From positions 17,267,001-17,331,000 of the forward strand of contig NC_090784.1 of assembly GCF_040054535.1 (NCBI RefSeq): a stretch of 64,000 nt of DNA. Direction: 5' to 3'. The position numbers and the translations under genes were made by a program. The notes below the pieces were generated by a model. That model saw only the letters and a program-made list of their open reading frames with translations. It had not been told where the DNA came from and did no database searches. Numbering within the stretch: position 1 is the first letter of the stretch; each line of letters starts with the position of its first letter. Source of the stretch: Antennarius striatus. Its lineage: Eukaryota > Chordata > Actinopteri > Lophiiformes > Antennariidae. This document shows positions 15,871 to 35,804 of the stretch, one piece after another.

Positions 15871-17016
15871 AAATCAACCGTCACGCGCTGTTCTCCATTC
15901 ACGTGAGCAGCAGAGGGAGCGCGAGCGCGCTTCTGACGCCGTTCCTGTCGTGTCGGGGGGGGGTGGGGGGGGGGCTGGTGATGAAGGGAGACTGGATCCC
16001 GCCGCGCGTGCGCATCGGCTACAGTCTCCGGACGGGTTTCCATGGTTACCACACAATAGGAGACGGGACAGGGGGCTGTGTGAAGGGGGGAGAGAGGGAG
16101 AGAACGACAGCAGCGGAGCGGAGGAGAGGGAGGGAGGGGAGGAGAAGGAAGGAGGAGGGCTGCAGAGCCGCTTGAATGGACACACCACTGCAAGCTTCTC
16201 GCAGACAGACAGGCAGACTGGGAGCTGCTGGACGGGAACAGAGGCCATGTGTTCACTGCTTGATGATCCCTAACGATTTTATTATGAAGATCACATAATT
16301 AGCTTTATTTTTGTTTTCTGTCGTCCAACGTTCAGTTTGTTTGGCGTTAAAATTCAAGACGATTTTAAGAACAAAGAGACGTCCTGTGCGTAAAGACTTC
16401 TGCTGTCTGGAGCGTACAGTAAAGGTGACTCTGGAGGGACTAGGCAACAGAGACACAGACCCTCCCTCTTGATCCCCTCCCTCTTCAGAGTTTTAGCCCT
16501 CTCTTTGCGCCTCTCTTCCTCCTTCTCCCTGCCTCACTACTCCCCACTCCCTCCCTTATTCTCCTCCTCCTCTCTCCTCATGCAAATCACGCCCTCTCCT
16601 CTCCCTTTCTCTCACCCGACGTGCATCCCTCACCCCTCAGCTAAAAATTGTGACTGTAAGACCGGAGAGGGGTATAAAAAAAAGTGCATGTCGTGTTAGA
16701 GGAAGAGGGGGAGTACATAGGGTGGGAGAGGGGGGGGGGTAACAAGAAAAAGGGGGCGAAAGGGGGTGGGGAAGAGTCGAGGGTACGCATCAATTTGTAG
16801 TCTTCAGTTGGCACCCCTGTTTTCCCTGCAACGAATAGAAAGAGATTTCTTCTGCATTATTGTTATTACTGGAGCCCTTTGCAATATGAGGCAGCACAAT
16901 CCTCTGTTGACACACGCCTGGGCTCTGAGGTGTGTGTGTCCGCGCACAACATAGAACGACACAACAGGGAGAGAAAGGAAAGGGAGAGTGAGAGCACGCA
17001 TCGCTGGATATTATAG
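15871..17016 (+). promoter_or_regulatory. GC-rich atn1 promoter region with probable noncoding exon 1
   Basis: From about 15870 to 16260 the sequence is GC-rich with many CpGs, G-runs and purine-rich stretches, as in a vertebrate promoter island. A TATA-like box (ggtataaaaa) is at 16671-16680. A splice donor (attatag|gtaagg) at 17016/17017 could end a noncoding first exon of about 300 bases, to be joined to the leader/coding exon that begins at 18749. Several start sites are possible, including one inside the GC-rich block. All of this is inferred from sequence signals only. Confidence 0.45.
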
Positions 17017-17900
17017 GTAAGGAGAAGGGAAAATGGATGCGTAAAGACTGTGTTTGGAGCTATTCCTGTTAGCCACGTCTGTGTGCTCTCCTTCCATGTT
17101 TTTTTTTTTTTTTCTTCCTTTGTGTGTGTTAATGTACTCCTGTGTTGTGGATAAATTATGTTCCGGTGAATTTATGTTAATGGACCCACATTCCAGTGAG
17201 GAACGAGAAGGGAGAGAACCGGTGCGAAATAGTATGGTTCGCCATTCCATATGATCTTTCTTTTAAGATGCGTCTGGAAACTGCACTGCACAGGCATGTA
17301 TTTGTGATTGTGAACGCATATGTGGCTGAACGCGGCTGTCGATCCGTCGGAGGTAGGATTGTCTTGAGGCGGGCTGTGCTTGCAGCGTCGGCCGGTCTCC
17401 TCTGCGTGTGTATCAATAACATTCATTGGAAGAAAGAAGAAGAAAGAGTCGTTGCAGTCCCCGCTCGCCGGTGATGTAAGCAGAGCAACCGCATGCCGCT
17501 TGCTCCGCATCTCTTGCAGCGGACAGTTTGTTGATCATGCATGTGTTGTGCAGGAAGGCTCTGGGTGTGCGGAGCCATCTGAATGCGTCCTGTTTGTTTA
17601 CTGACCATGACCGAGGACCTGTCAGCGAGGGCCACAGGCAGGCCAGGAGCTGCCACCTGTAACTGAATTGCTTGGTGTATACAGTCACCCACAGGGCTCA
17701 GGATGTTTTATACCCCTGCGTTATAAACTTCGTCATCAGGTCGACTGGACTCGCCTATAAATGCAGGTTAAATCTTTTATGCGTAATGGAAAAGAGTGTT
17801 TGTGACAATAAAGGTTTTTACTCCTATCTGATTGAATCAGTCACTGCAGCATGCACTAATAATTAATGCATAGCCGTGTGTAGTGGAGCTTGTCTGCTTT

Positions 17901-17901
<1 letters not shown>

Positions 17902-17986
<85 letters not shown>
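17902..17986. repeat. (CA)n microsatellite
   Basis: About 85 bp of pure CA repeat in the first atn1 intron. The long frames crossing it on both strands come only from the repeat. Confidence 0.98.
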
Positions 17987-17987
<1 letters not shown>

Positions 17988-18748
17988 CTCTGTGTAGCTT
18001 CTGTATTTATTGGTTGCATAGCAGCGTGCTGTAGCCCAGCTAACTCCTCGGACAAACATAACCGTTTTTCATCCAGTGCTGTGCACTATTTCTATCCTCA
18101 TTCAATATAGATGAGACATTTTTTTCCATCAGTGGTAGATAAATGAATGGATTTGAGGGGGCCTTGCAAAGTAGTCCACCTATATATGTCGTTAGGCACA
18201 CCGAAATGGATTAAAGATCCTGACAGTGGTTCCTAATGGTTGACTGGTTGTGTAAATAAGCATGTGTTTCTACTGGGTTTGGGAGATTAACCTGCAGTGA
18301 CTATGGGTTTTGGCTGTATGATAAAAGTAGAAGGGGGGGGGGGGCATATTCCTGAAATGTTTGCTGGTATCTTATGCAGGCTGCCTTCAAAGATGCTGTC
18401 TACCAATACGCGCTCTTTCCGCTCTGCTCTTATTCTGCAGTTATACCATGTCCAATCCAGTGAATTCTGTTATTGAATAAACTATTGTCCATGTGGTAAA
18501 GACTGGTGGTGGAAACTTTTTGGAGTACAGTGTAAAACAGTTATGCCAATAAAATGATGACCATGTTGTAAACTGAAATATTTTCACAATCTTTTGAAAC
18601 TCATTTGTTTACTTATTCTTGACTTCCACACTTGGAAGAGAGAGAAACATTATTGTTTCCCTCTGCATCCTTGAATTGGTACTCCACTGCATTAGACTTC
18701 CATGCAGATAAATCAAATAATGCTTTCTTTTGTTTTGCTTCTTTGCAG

Positions 18749-18853
18749 GTTTTGGTAGCACTCATGGTGTAACACATAGCCCAGTCAGTCGAACAACAGG
18801 TTCAGGCCCTGCGATGGCTTGTGTTGTAAAGTGGGCATTTTAAAGAAGAAATA
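18749..18853 (+). promoter_or_regulatory. atn1 5' leader with two short upstream ORFs
   Basis: The exon carrying the atn1 start begins after a good acceptor (ctttgcag) at 18749. Before the main ATG at 18854 it holds two complete upstream ORFs: ATG-GTG-TAA at 18764-18772 (one codon after the start) and a nine-codon frame at 18814-18843, ending ten bases before the main ATG. Such upstream frames commonly lower translation of the main frame; whether they do so here is untested. Confidence 0.55.
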
Positions 18854-26257
<7,404 letters not shown>

Positions 26258-27005
26258 GGGAGGGGCACAGCAAAGAGCAGCATGGAGAAACCGAGGGAAG
26301 ATGTGTGCGAAATATGAATGAAGAAAATCAAAAGCACTGAAAACAATGAAGGACAAACGACTGCTCCTGATTAAACCTTTGAGGACTTGGAACGAAGATT
26401 GGAATAATGGACTGGAATTTCACTGAAAGAAGCAAGAACATTTTGAAAAATCTTCATAATAGGGAGGAGGGCGTGAAAATGTTGCACACAGTCCCTGCTA
26501 AGTGCACCATATTGAAGGTCCAGACTCCAGCACTTCCCCACATAATGTTCTTAAACTCCAGACCTGTTTCGAGCCGTTCTCTGTACAATATATTAGATGG
26601 GGCTGGCAATAGTGAAGTACAGTATGTGTAAAATACTTGATGCCAGATGGAATGTGGATATAAGTCTCTTTTATGTCACTGCATGTAGCTAGGCACTTAT
26701 TCTGAACTGGTGGAACTTTTGGTTCTATTTTTAGTAATTCCCCCCTCTTTTGTACATGAGGGGTGTTCTATATGCATGAAACCAGCGATTTAGTGTTTCG
26801 TTTATGATCAATAGTATTGTTACTATGATTAATGTTGTCTGTTTGTTGATAATGATATAATTATATATACAGTACATATTATTTGTATTATTTTTTTACA
26901 TTTTCATGGTATGGCAGTTGGTTTTCATTTTTATTTTTTATTTACCTTGTGAAACAAGATGCAAATGAAGGCAAAAATCTGGAAATAAATTATAATCTTT
27001 TTTGA
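26258..27005 (+). other. atn1 3'UTR
   Basis: Noncoding sequence after the TGA. An AATAAA signal occurs at about 26983 (ggaaataaattataatc), after a T-rich stretch, giving a 3'UTR of about 750 bases. The frame at 26407-26631 has no family resemblance and is treated as chance. Confidence 0.65.
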
Positions 27006-29159
27006 TAGTCTCCTGCGTATTCATGCGTACAGTATTTCTTTCCCCCATCATATACATTCATACTATTTGTGCTCTCTTTGTTTTATAAAAGTCACTCATG
27101 CAAAAAGCATATCAGATTCCTCACTCCCCTCCCCATCCCCCCTCTTTTCTCCTTCTAACTCCCCCTCTTTCTCCCTGTCGGTCCGTCGCCCCTCTTCTTT
27201 TGGTGAGTGTAGCTAATAGAAGACACATGGGATGAGTGTGAGACATGGGAGTTGAGCCGCTCCAATGAACACCAGCCACCCTGTAGAGCGAGCATTCCTT
27301 ACTGCACTGTAAAAATGAAAAGTAAAGAAAAAAAATAGAGAGAGAGAAATGGAAAGGAGAAAGAAAGGAGGAGCCGTGAGTGTGTGATTTACGGACACTG
27401 CTGAAGGCTCAAGGCAATGTGGGGGGAATCTCCTTCAAACATACATGGATCAGTGAATACGGTCTTCATATTTCAAGAGCAAATTGCTGCTGGTTCGCAG
27501 ATATAGGAGACTGATCGATCTGGTTAAACAAATTTAATAACACAGTAGTAATGCAGTGTTAATTTTTGTTGTTGTTAGATTTGCTGCAGGGTCCTGATGT
27601 CTGCACCGTGATTTGGCATTTACTGATCTGTAAAAATGATTTCAGAAATGATGGTGATACTGGATGTGAATGTTTTAATGTGTGAAATTGATAGAGTATT
27701 GGAGTTGGTATGGGTGTGTCATTTAAAGTCACCTTGAATAAGTGTGTCAACATGATGTAAAGTATCCTCTAGCCTGACAAATCTGATTTTCCCCCTGGTG
27801 ACATCACATCTGGAGGATATTCTTAGCACTTCATCAGTCGTTTTCAGTGTGTTGTGAAATGTATGGATGAAAGATGAAGGGCCTTTTAGGTACTGAACTT
27901 CAAGTGGACCCAGTATTATTACTACACTCTTTTTCTTTGGCAACTTTGTATGTAAAATTAAGTTTATTATTAGCAGCTGTTGTTTTCAAATCTTTGGCAA
28001 ATAATTGCCCTTGTTTGATTTTGACCTACTTTTAGTGCCAGATAGGAATAGGATATAATAACAGAAAAGGAATGTGATACCAATTTGCATGGATGAAGCA
28101 AACAAGACACAGATCAAAACTCAAGGAGGACCAGCTCCTAATCTACATTTACATCGGCTGAAATCAAGAGATGATGTCAAAGTCATAAGAAGCCTAATAA
28201 AATCCGAAACACGCCCCAAACACAGTGAACGCCCAAACAAACACGGACTAGTATTTGGCATGTTGATGTATTATGTGTAGTTATCATTTGCGCACTCATC
28301 AAAGCTGGTGACACTTGTAATTAAATAGGTCAAAGAAAAATAAAATGATACCCAACACTCCCTCACAGATGTAGGATGTGGTTGAACATTGAGCTGGCTC
28401 TCTATATATGATCCACTACTCCCTTATTCCATTATCCCCACAGAGCCAGATACCTCTGAGTGTTACCACAGGCTGGATCGAGGCATTGCCATAGATCATA
28501 TGTTCACCTTTGATGCTTGTATGGTATTCTTTAACTGGGACTAATCTGCTTTAGTTGCTGCCCCACAACTCCCTCCAGGAAAAAAAATAAAAATTCCCCC
28601 CCATAACAGGGTTTACTGTGAATTCTTGATGACATTTCTTTGTTCCACAATTGCCTTTTCTCACAAACGCTATGATGCTACTGACCCTCTATGTCACCTG
28701 TCCACTCTGTTTATCTGAGCGCTGACTGTAGCTGCTATGCTATGCTCTGCTGTTCCATGCTTTTTCCCGGTTAGCACAGAAGCTTCTGAGCTCTGATTAG
28801 ACTGTCAAACTCAGTTTTGCTGTCAGGGTTCCTGTCTTTGGTCAGTTCATTTGGATGTATAATGTTTCATAGACAGACCCTAACCGTGGTGAGCAAATCG
28901 TCCAACATCTCATTTATCTGCAGGATTCTCAGCCACTGGTCTGTTTGCTGTTGGCTGAGAACTGAGTCTGTTTCGTTTTTCATTTCCTTCCACCTGTGCA
29001 ATCAACCTTTTCTGACCCCTTTGCTCACTCCTGGAGAAGAAGTTCCAGCAGGGATCAGATTGGTGCATTACTTTGCATTTTGAGTTGGTTGTTGTCACCA
29101 TGTGGGAAAATAAAATAAAATGTTAAGTAAAGCAGAATGCTTAAAAAAATGAATTACTG
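27006..29159. other. Intergenic spacer between atn1 and the duplicated zinc-finger block
   Basis: AT-rich sequence with pyrimidine-rich patches near 27120-27200. I see no coding region, RNA gene or recognised repeat. Human genes that lie between ATN1 and LPCAT3 (such as C12orf57, PTPN6, PHB2 and EMG1) have no trace here. Confidence 0.5.
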
Positions 29160-29210
29160 TGAGGATGATTATGATCGATTCGTTTTGTGAAAAGATCACA
29201 AAAAAGGAAC

Positions 29211-29212
<2 letters not shown>

Positions 29213-29282
<70 letters not shown>

Positions 29283-29283
29283 A

Positions 29284-29375
<92 letters not shown>
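29213..29375. repeat. (TC)n microsatellite
   Basis: About 160 bp of TC dinucleotide repeat with a few interruptions. It sits inside a stretch that aligns to unit B near 34500, where the repeat is absent, so it expanded after or independently of the duplication. Confidence 0.98.
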
Positions 29376-29378
<3 letters not shown>

Positions 29379-31705
29379 GTTGAAGACAAATAAAAAGTCC
29401 CTGGATCCGCCTCAAAGCATAATCAACTCCTCCTTGACCCAAGAATTACTGCTGCAAAAAGTTTTATCAGTTTGTTGCCAACTTTTTTTCAGTTTAAAAG
29501 ACGAATGAACAAAAGCAAAAGCTAGAGTTAGTTATGTTGTTGAGTTATTTAACTAAATTCTGAACAAACCTGTAAGTGGTTGTTGGTTGTCATGGGACTG
29601 CCTTATAAATTAGAGGACCTATTCAAAATTTCGTTGCATTTTTCAAAAGATGGTAGATTGTTTCCAGCCAGTATATTTTTCTTTAGGTACCTGAAACATT
29701 ATGTACCACTGCATTGGAACAAAGGGACAAAGAGCCCTTCTCAACTAGGACTAATGGGTAGCATGTTGCTAGATAGGAGACTTTATTCTACAATCTGTCT
29801 CTGATATATGTGTGTCATGCTATCAACACATTATCTGCAGACTGGGTTGTAAAAAATTTATAATAAGGGTATCTGTGCTATCAGGACTCTTGAGTTGTTG
29901 TTTTGTAAACTCACCGTATAAACTTGATGAACACTCTGTTCCATGGGTTTACCCACATGTTTTGGAGCAAAGCCCCAGCACATAGTTCAGCTTTAGTCCA
30001 AACCAGATTTTCAGTTTTTATGATGTATCATCATTTTAATTCTGCACATTTGTTGTAAGAGGTTGACTTAAGTTGAATTTAGACGAGAGCTCTCAGGTGA
30101 TGTCCCAGTTGGATGAGGTGTTTAACAATATTATACGTCAATAAAGTGCAAAAAAATGGTTGACGCACGAAAAAGGGTTCCAAACCAAAAAAAAACCAAA
30201 ACATTGAAAGTTACGTGCTCCCTTCTTGAACCTACTGTAACTGAAGCCACAATGAGTTCTGCATCTCTTCAATTCAAAACAGCTACTACTGGAAATCTGT
30301 GAATGCCTGTGAATTAAAATGATAAGAAACATATTTAATCCTATCAGTGTCATTGAATGTGTGTATGGAGGTAGTTATTAAGGTTTGGAGATGGAAATCT
30401 TTCAAGTACAGTATAAATATGTTAATCTTAACTTGGATTTAGTTCTACTGCCTCTCTTCTTCAACTCCAACATTTCAGAGGGGAATACTATTTTTGGTAC
30501 CTTTGTTTGCCTGTTCCGTTACAAATTTATCTTGTAAAAAAGCCACCACAAGACTTTTTAAACTGGTAGCAGAGTTTTGTTCCACTTAAGCCTCAATTAG
30601 TGGGCATTTTGGACCCTGGTGTTGGCTGATAAGGCGTTGGCTTCACAGTAAACCTTCTGGTTATTCTCAAAGGTGTCACCTTATGCACCTGATCAGCGTC
30701 TCAGACAAAATTTCTTTCTTTAAATAAAATTCTGATTTTTCTGTGTTAAAACAAATGCCTGCATTGACAGTTTTCAAGGACAAGCAGTTTGATACAACCT
30801 CACATCCCTGCAGCTGTCACGTTAAAACATGTGTAAACTAATTAATGCGACTTTGCTTTTGGATACGTGCTCCTGAACACCTAAACTTAAAATGCCCACT
30901 CCTGCTTCAGTTTCTGATTTAAGACTTTCACCAGATGGGGAAGCTTGATTTCCATGCAGTCCCTGAAGTACCATCAACCATGTGGTTGTCTGCCAAGACA
31001 GTTGAGTATTATCTTTATCTCTGTATCTACCTATATCAATATGGAAGAGCTTCATATACAGATTGGCACACTCTAAAATATGTACCAGAATAATATATTT
31101 TTTCAATGGATTTCAAGCATTAATATTTTTGTAATGTGGGGTTGTTTTGAACCTTTTTATACAAAAATACTGTAAGATTTTTTATTATGTTTAACCTTAA
31201 TACTGTTAACCTTTACAAATATTAAATAATGATAGAGTACACAACAGAGGAAGAATCATATTTCTCCCTGAAATATAGTAAATGTAAAGTAGTACCAAAT
31301 GTTATTTCCTTGGTTACCACTCTCACTTTTTAAATGTTTGATTAAAATTTTAAGTGTTTAAAATTTAGACTGATTGCCAATTGTGAATGAGATGCAGCGA
31401 CTGCCACCTTGTGGACAACTATGGAACTTCTCTTCAATCTGTAGCAGCATAAGGAATAAATAGTACATTAAAAACTATAAATATCATCGCTATTTTATTA
31501 TCATAATACATTTTCAATACAATTATAACATTTGTTTTCTACAATTTACTTGCATGACACAGACTACAACTAAACACGAGGCTTGATACAGTCTATCAAC
31601 ATGAATACACAACAGACAAATCTAACATTCTTTAATCAGACATATCAGGAGTTTCCTGGTGAACACAGAAAAACATTATAGTACGTGGTGAGATTTCTAT
31701 GCGAG

Positions 31706-32549
31706 TCATACAGAGGAATTTTGTCCCTTGTGCACACTTTTCACATGTCTGGAAAGAGATTCCATCCACTTGAAGGATTTACTACAGAGATTACAGACAT
31801 ATTGCTTCCCTTCAGTGTGGATTGTCTTGTGTCTGTTCAGTGCGCTTGTAGTAATAAAATTCTTTTTGCATATTTCACATTTGTAAGGTCTTTCTCCCGT
31901 GTGTGTCCTGATATGAACAGCGAGATGGGAGCAGTTACTGAAACTCCTGTCACACACAAAGCAGCAGTAAGGCCTGTCTTTATTCTCCTCGCCAGCGTTG
32001 CTGTGGTGGAAGACCATGATGGGGTCCTGCAGATTGTCTCTCTGACTGGAGGCAGGTGAAATGAAGTCTTTGATATCTGAATCAAGGCTGTCCAGCTGGC
32101 TTTCGTCTGGATCCATCCAGAAGTGGCTCTTTTGCTGCTCCTTCTTCACCTCCGAGGGCTCCGGATGCTCCTGCTCCATGGTGCTGCACCCATCTTCTTT
32201 GCAGTGCTCGCTGTCAGGAGCGTCCGCTGCAGGGAATGGCGGATGGTGGATCTCCTGCTGTGGAGAATCTCCCAGAGACGGTTCGATCTTGGTCTCTGAA
32301 CACACACAAATAATCGCAGAAAAGGCAATTTATATAAAATATAACACAGTATGATTTGACTCCAGGTGTTTGTCGTCCAAACTCACCTGACTTGAGGAGC
32401 CTCAGCTGGATCCTGAGACGACTGATTTCTAAATCTTTCGAGCGAGAAATCTCCTCTTTGTATTCGGCCATCGTCTTTTTGACAACTTCAAATATCTCTT
32501 CCGCCGCTGCCGTCAGTCTGTCGGTTAAATAATCCTTCAGGGAAAACAT
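31706..32549 (-). CDS. C2H2 zinc-finger protein A (three fingers), 2 exons, 250 aa
   Basis: Exons on the minus strand are 32549-32387 and 32295-31706, joining to 250 codons plus stop. Exon 1 encodes MFSLKDYLTDRLTAAAEEIF and a charged helical stretch, an N-terminal module common on fish C2H2 proteins. Exon 2 gives an acidic Pro/Glu-rich linker, then three C-terminal C2H2 fingers: CFVCDRSFSNCSHLAVHIRTH, CEICKKNFITTSALNRHKTIH and CNLCSKSFKWMESLSRHVKSVH, with TGERPYKC between the first two. It is probably a sequence-specific nuclear DNA-binding regulator; target and partners are unknown. It is the paralogue of the gene at 35805-36691. No orthologous name can be given, and the AT-rich sequence 3' of it offers no clear polyadenylation site. 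Confidence 0.85.
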
Positions 32550-32884
<335 letters not shown>

Positions 32885-33779
32885 CAAGGGCTCATCTAAG
32901 ATCTAATTTTCTTTAATGTAAATGTTGTTCATTGTATATTAAAGATATATAATTAGGGAATATGTTGTGATAATTCTTAGGATATCAGGTTTAGTCTGAT
33001 CTCACAAGTTTCCCCACTGTGGGACAGTAAAGGGTTATCTAATCTTACCTTTTTGAGTGGTATTGAGGCAAATAAGACATCTGTTAGAAAAATTGCCGCA
33101 ATGCCCAAATGTGAAAAATGCACGAATGGAACACAGTTGTTGTTTTTGTAATTTCTGAATACAACAATATACAATTTACTGACTCAGAAATCACAACTAA
33201 TGTTTTACTTTACAGGAGGTTCTCATCCCAGCTATTCAAACTAACATGAAATTATCAACTAACTGCCAGGAGTCGAGGATAAAATTGCTTTGTGTTAATT
33301 TTAGCAATCACCATTTTTCCTTTTTCTTATTCTTTTTGGATATATGCACAGGTGGTTTTGTTAATAGGTAATCTGTTGTCATGTTTCAAATCTGGTAGTT
33401 TCTTTATGACTCTGTTACTGCTTCAAAAAATGTTTACGAACCTTTAAACTGCATCAAATTTTCCAGTATAAAAAACACTCATCCAGCTCAGTATCCAAAC
33501 AAGGTTTAGTTTAAATGCTTATTCGAAATGTCTCGCCTAATTTCTAGTTAAATTTAGAGCCAAGACTTGAAGCAGGAATATGTTCTACTTACAACAAAGA
33601 CAAGAAGGATTGCTGCATGTTTTACTTTAGTGGTGTGATAAAAATAGCAGTCAAGCTTTCTTTGGATGGCATTGTCTTAACAGGAGTTCACCGCTGTAAC
33701 GAGACACTCACTGCCATCCTATGAATACCACTGGGGTTACCATCAAGCTACCTTAGGGCCAGACGCACAAAATAAACGC

Positions 33780-34430
33780 CTGTATAGCCCACAGCTCACC
33801 AATTAGAGGCTCAGGGAGGAAAATTAATATTCTGCCATGGGATCACATTTCTCCACTGGAATGGCACGTTAGGGGGTGGCTCATCATGTTTTATTCATTT
33901 TAAGGGCATCCATTTGTACCTTTTATCATGCTTCCTACGGCAGGTATGGAAGGGCACCATAAAATAGAAATTTTCTTTTTAATAAAAAAAACTCCCCGGA
34001 GGGAATCTAATCATATTTTCTCCACTGGTAAGGCATTTAACAGGTTCTATCACATATTTTCATTGGAGGGGCCTTTTATCATAATTTTTTGCACCCAAGA
34101 GAAAACCTCATTTGCCCCACAAAAACAAACACTAGAGGGAATTTTTTCAACTTGATGGATACCTTCTAGGCAGGTGGAAAGGCTTTCATTTTGTCCAGTG
34201 CAAAGGCACCTTAGATTGCAGATCATCATGTTTTACCATAGTTTGTCCTTTAATAGGGCACTGCAAAACATCACTTACAACATTTTCTCTGCAGAAAGGT
34301 TAACCCCAGAGCAATTTCTTTTTCCCCATGCAAGTGCACCATAAAGGGACCTTGATTTTCCCCACTGGAAGACATTTCATGTGCAGATAACTATCTTGTC
34401 TATTTTTCTTTTATCCACTGGACGGGAGAA
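33780..34430. repeat. Degenerate short tandem-like motif field
   Basis: Variants of a motif like attt-tctccactgg-aaggcac recur irregularly: near 33848 (atttctccactggaatggca), 34016 (attttctccactggtaaggc), 34191 (attttgtccagtgcaaaggc), 34353 and 34415. A reduced field with ttttctccactggaagatac occurs in unit B near 37725. It looks like an old minisatellite or a decayed repeat; I cannot name a family. Confidence 0.4.
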
Positions 34431-34989
34431 ATTCCTATGAAGTCCGTTACTCTGAAGGTCATTAATGATGATTGGTTCATTTTGTGAAAATATCACAAAT
34501 ATAGGAACTGTCACTGTTAAAGACAAGTAAAAACAAGCCTGTATCATTCCCAAAATGTTATCGACTTTTTACCCCAAGAACCATCCACAGAGTTTTATCT
34601 GAAGTTGTTAACTTTTTCAGAATTATTGCAGTGTAGACAAATGAACAAAAAAAGGAGCTAAATTTATTTAGAGTGGACAAAAACCTGAATAATCCAGTAA
34701 AGTGTTGTTTCTCATAGAACTGTCTTGTACACTGTTCAAATTTTCTCTTTTTTCCAAGATCGTAAATCGTGAAAGGTACTGCCACCTTGTGGGCAACTGT
34801 GGAACTTTTCCTATTTTGTGGCTTCAGAAAGAACTAATTAAAAAATACAGAGAATATAGACTATCATCCTTTCATTTACAGAATGCATTTTTCATTCTTT
34901 ACTTATAAATTATGTTTTCTACAGTTAACTTGCATTATGCTGACTACAACGTGTACACAAGGCTTGATGAGGTCTACTGACATGAGTGG

Positions 34990-35400
34990 GACGGGTCCCA
35001 CCCAGAGTTGTGCAAACCCAGCTATAGGTGTCACCTTTGGACTCTAGGTTCCTACTCCAGGGAGGTTGGAGTCACCTGGAGGTCGTTGGATGACGGTTGT
35101 GTCGTTTGCTCCCTAAAGTCACACAAATGAGGTGTGAGCTTCCTGGGGAGATAATCCAACACATGTGGAGGACAGCTAAAGGGAGAGACCTCCTCTTCTG
35201 TCGAGTGACAGCTTCTTTAATCCCTCTCTCAGACAATCTGTCTCCCATGTTCACAATGTGTACCATGTTATCTTCACGGTTGTGTCTGGGTGTTCTATCA
35301 TTTGGGTGAATTAGCTTCTGTCTCAGGGTCATGGTGGGTTTAAAGCATATTGGGATGTTGCGTTTACTCAAGATTGTCTCCCTGCTGTTTTGGGTCTTCT
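34990..35400 (-). mobile_element. Penelope-like retroelement remnant (C-terminal GIY-YIG side)
   Basis: On the minus strand the frame at 35072-35371 reads CFKPTMTLRQKLIHPNDRTP near its start and DRLSERGIKEAV later. In fish Penelope-like elements the same order occurs as LRQKLVHPKDRTPRH, then the GIY-YIG endonuclease, then RWFERGVKEAI. The endonuclease middle is missing here, so the piece is a short, internally deleted and inactive remnant. The flanking sequence to about 35700 may belong to it, but this is uncertain. It lies in unit B, 3' of zinc-finger gene B. Confidence 0.7.
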
Positions 35401-35804
35401 GGTGTCTTGAACTTAAGCCCAGTTGGGGAAACCAGATATTTGGAGTGTGTTCTGTACATGCTTCTTACATGTTTCTGAGTACTAGTTTGTGTTGTAGTGA
35501 GTCAAACTGTAGATATTGAGGTGTGCGGGTATGTTTCCTGAACACTTCCTACACTGTGGGGCCTGTTCCTGACAATCAGTACCACACAATCCAAAACAAC
35601 CAAACTGCTGTCTCTGAAGTTCTTCCTGGTGAACTGTGTGTTTCTGTTCGCTGCAATGAGGTGTTCTGCAAGTGCTTCCACTTCCTGGAAGTTATCCAGG
35701 CCCGTCATAAACCTTCAGACATCTACTAACACAAATAAACAGAAAATGCATGTAACATACTTTGTTCAAACATGAGTTTCATGATTAACATAGACAAAAC
35801 AACA

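Noticed and set aside
27006-29159. Expected position of the miR-200c/miR-141 pair and of phb2/emg1 by comparison with human
   Set aside because: No seed-containing hairpin or exon of these genes was seen here or elsewhere in the window.
31685-32059. Plus-strand frames of 124 and 133 codons (also 35772-36173)
   Set aside because: They lie exactly antisense to the two zinc-finger genes and mirror each other because the genes are duplicates.
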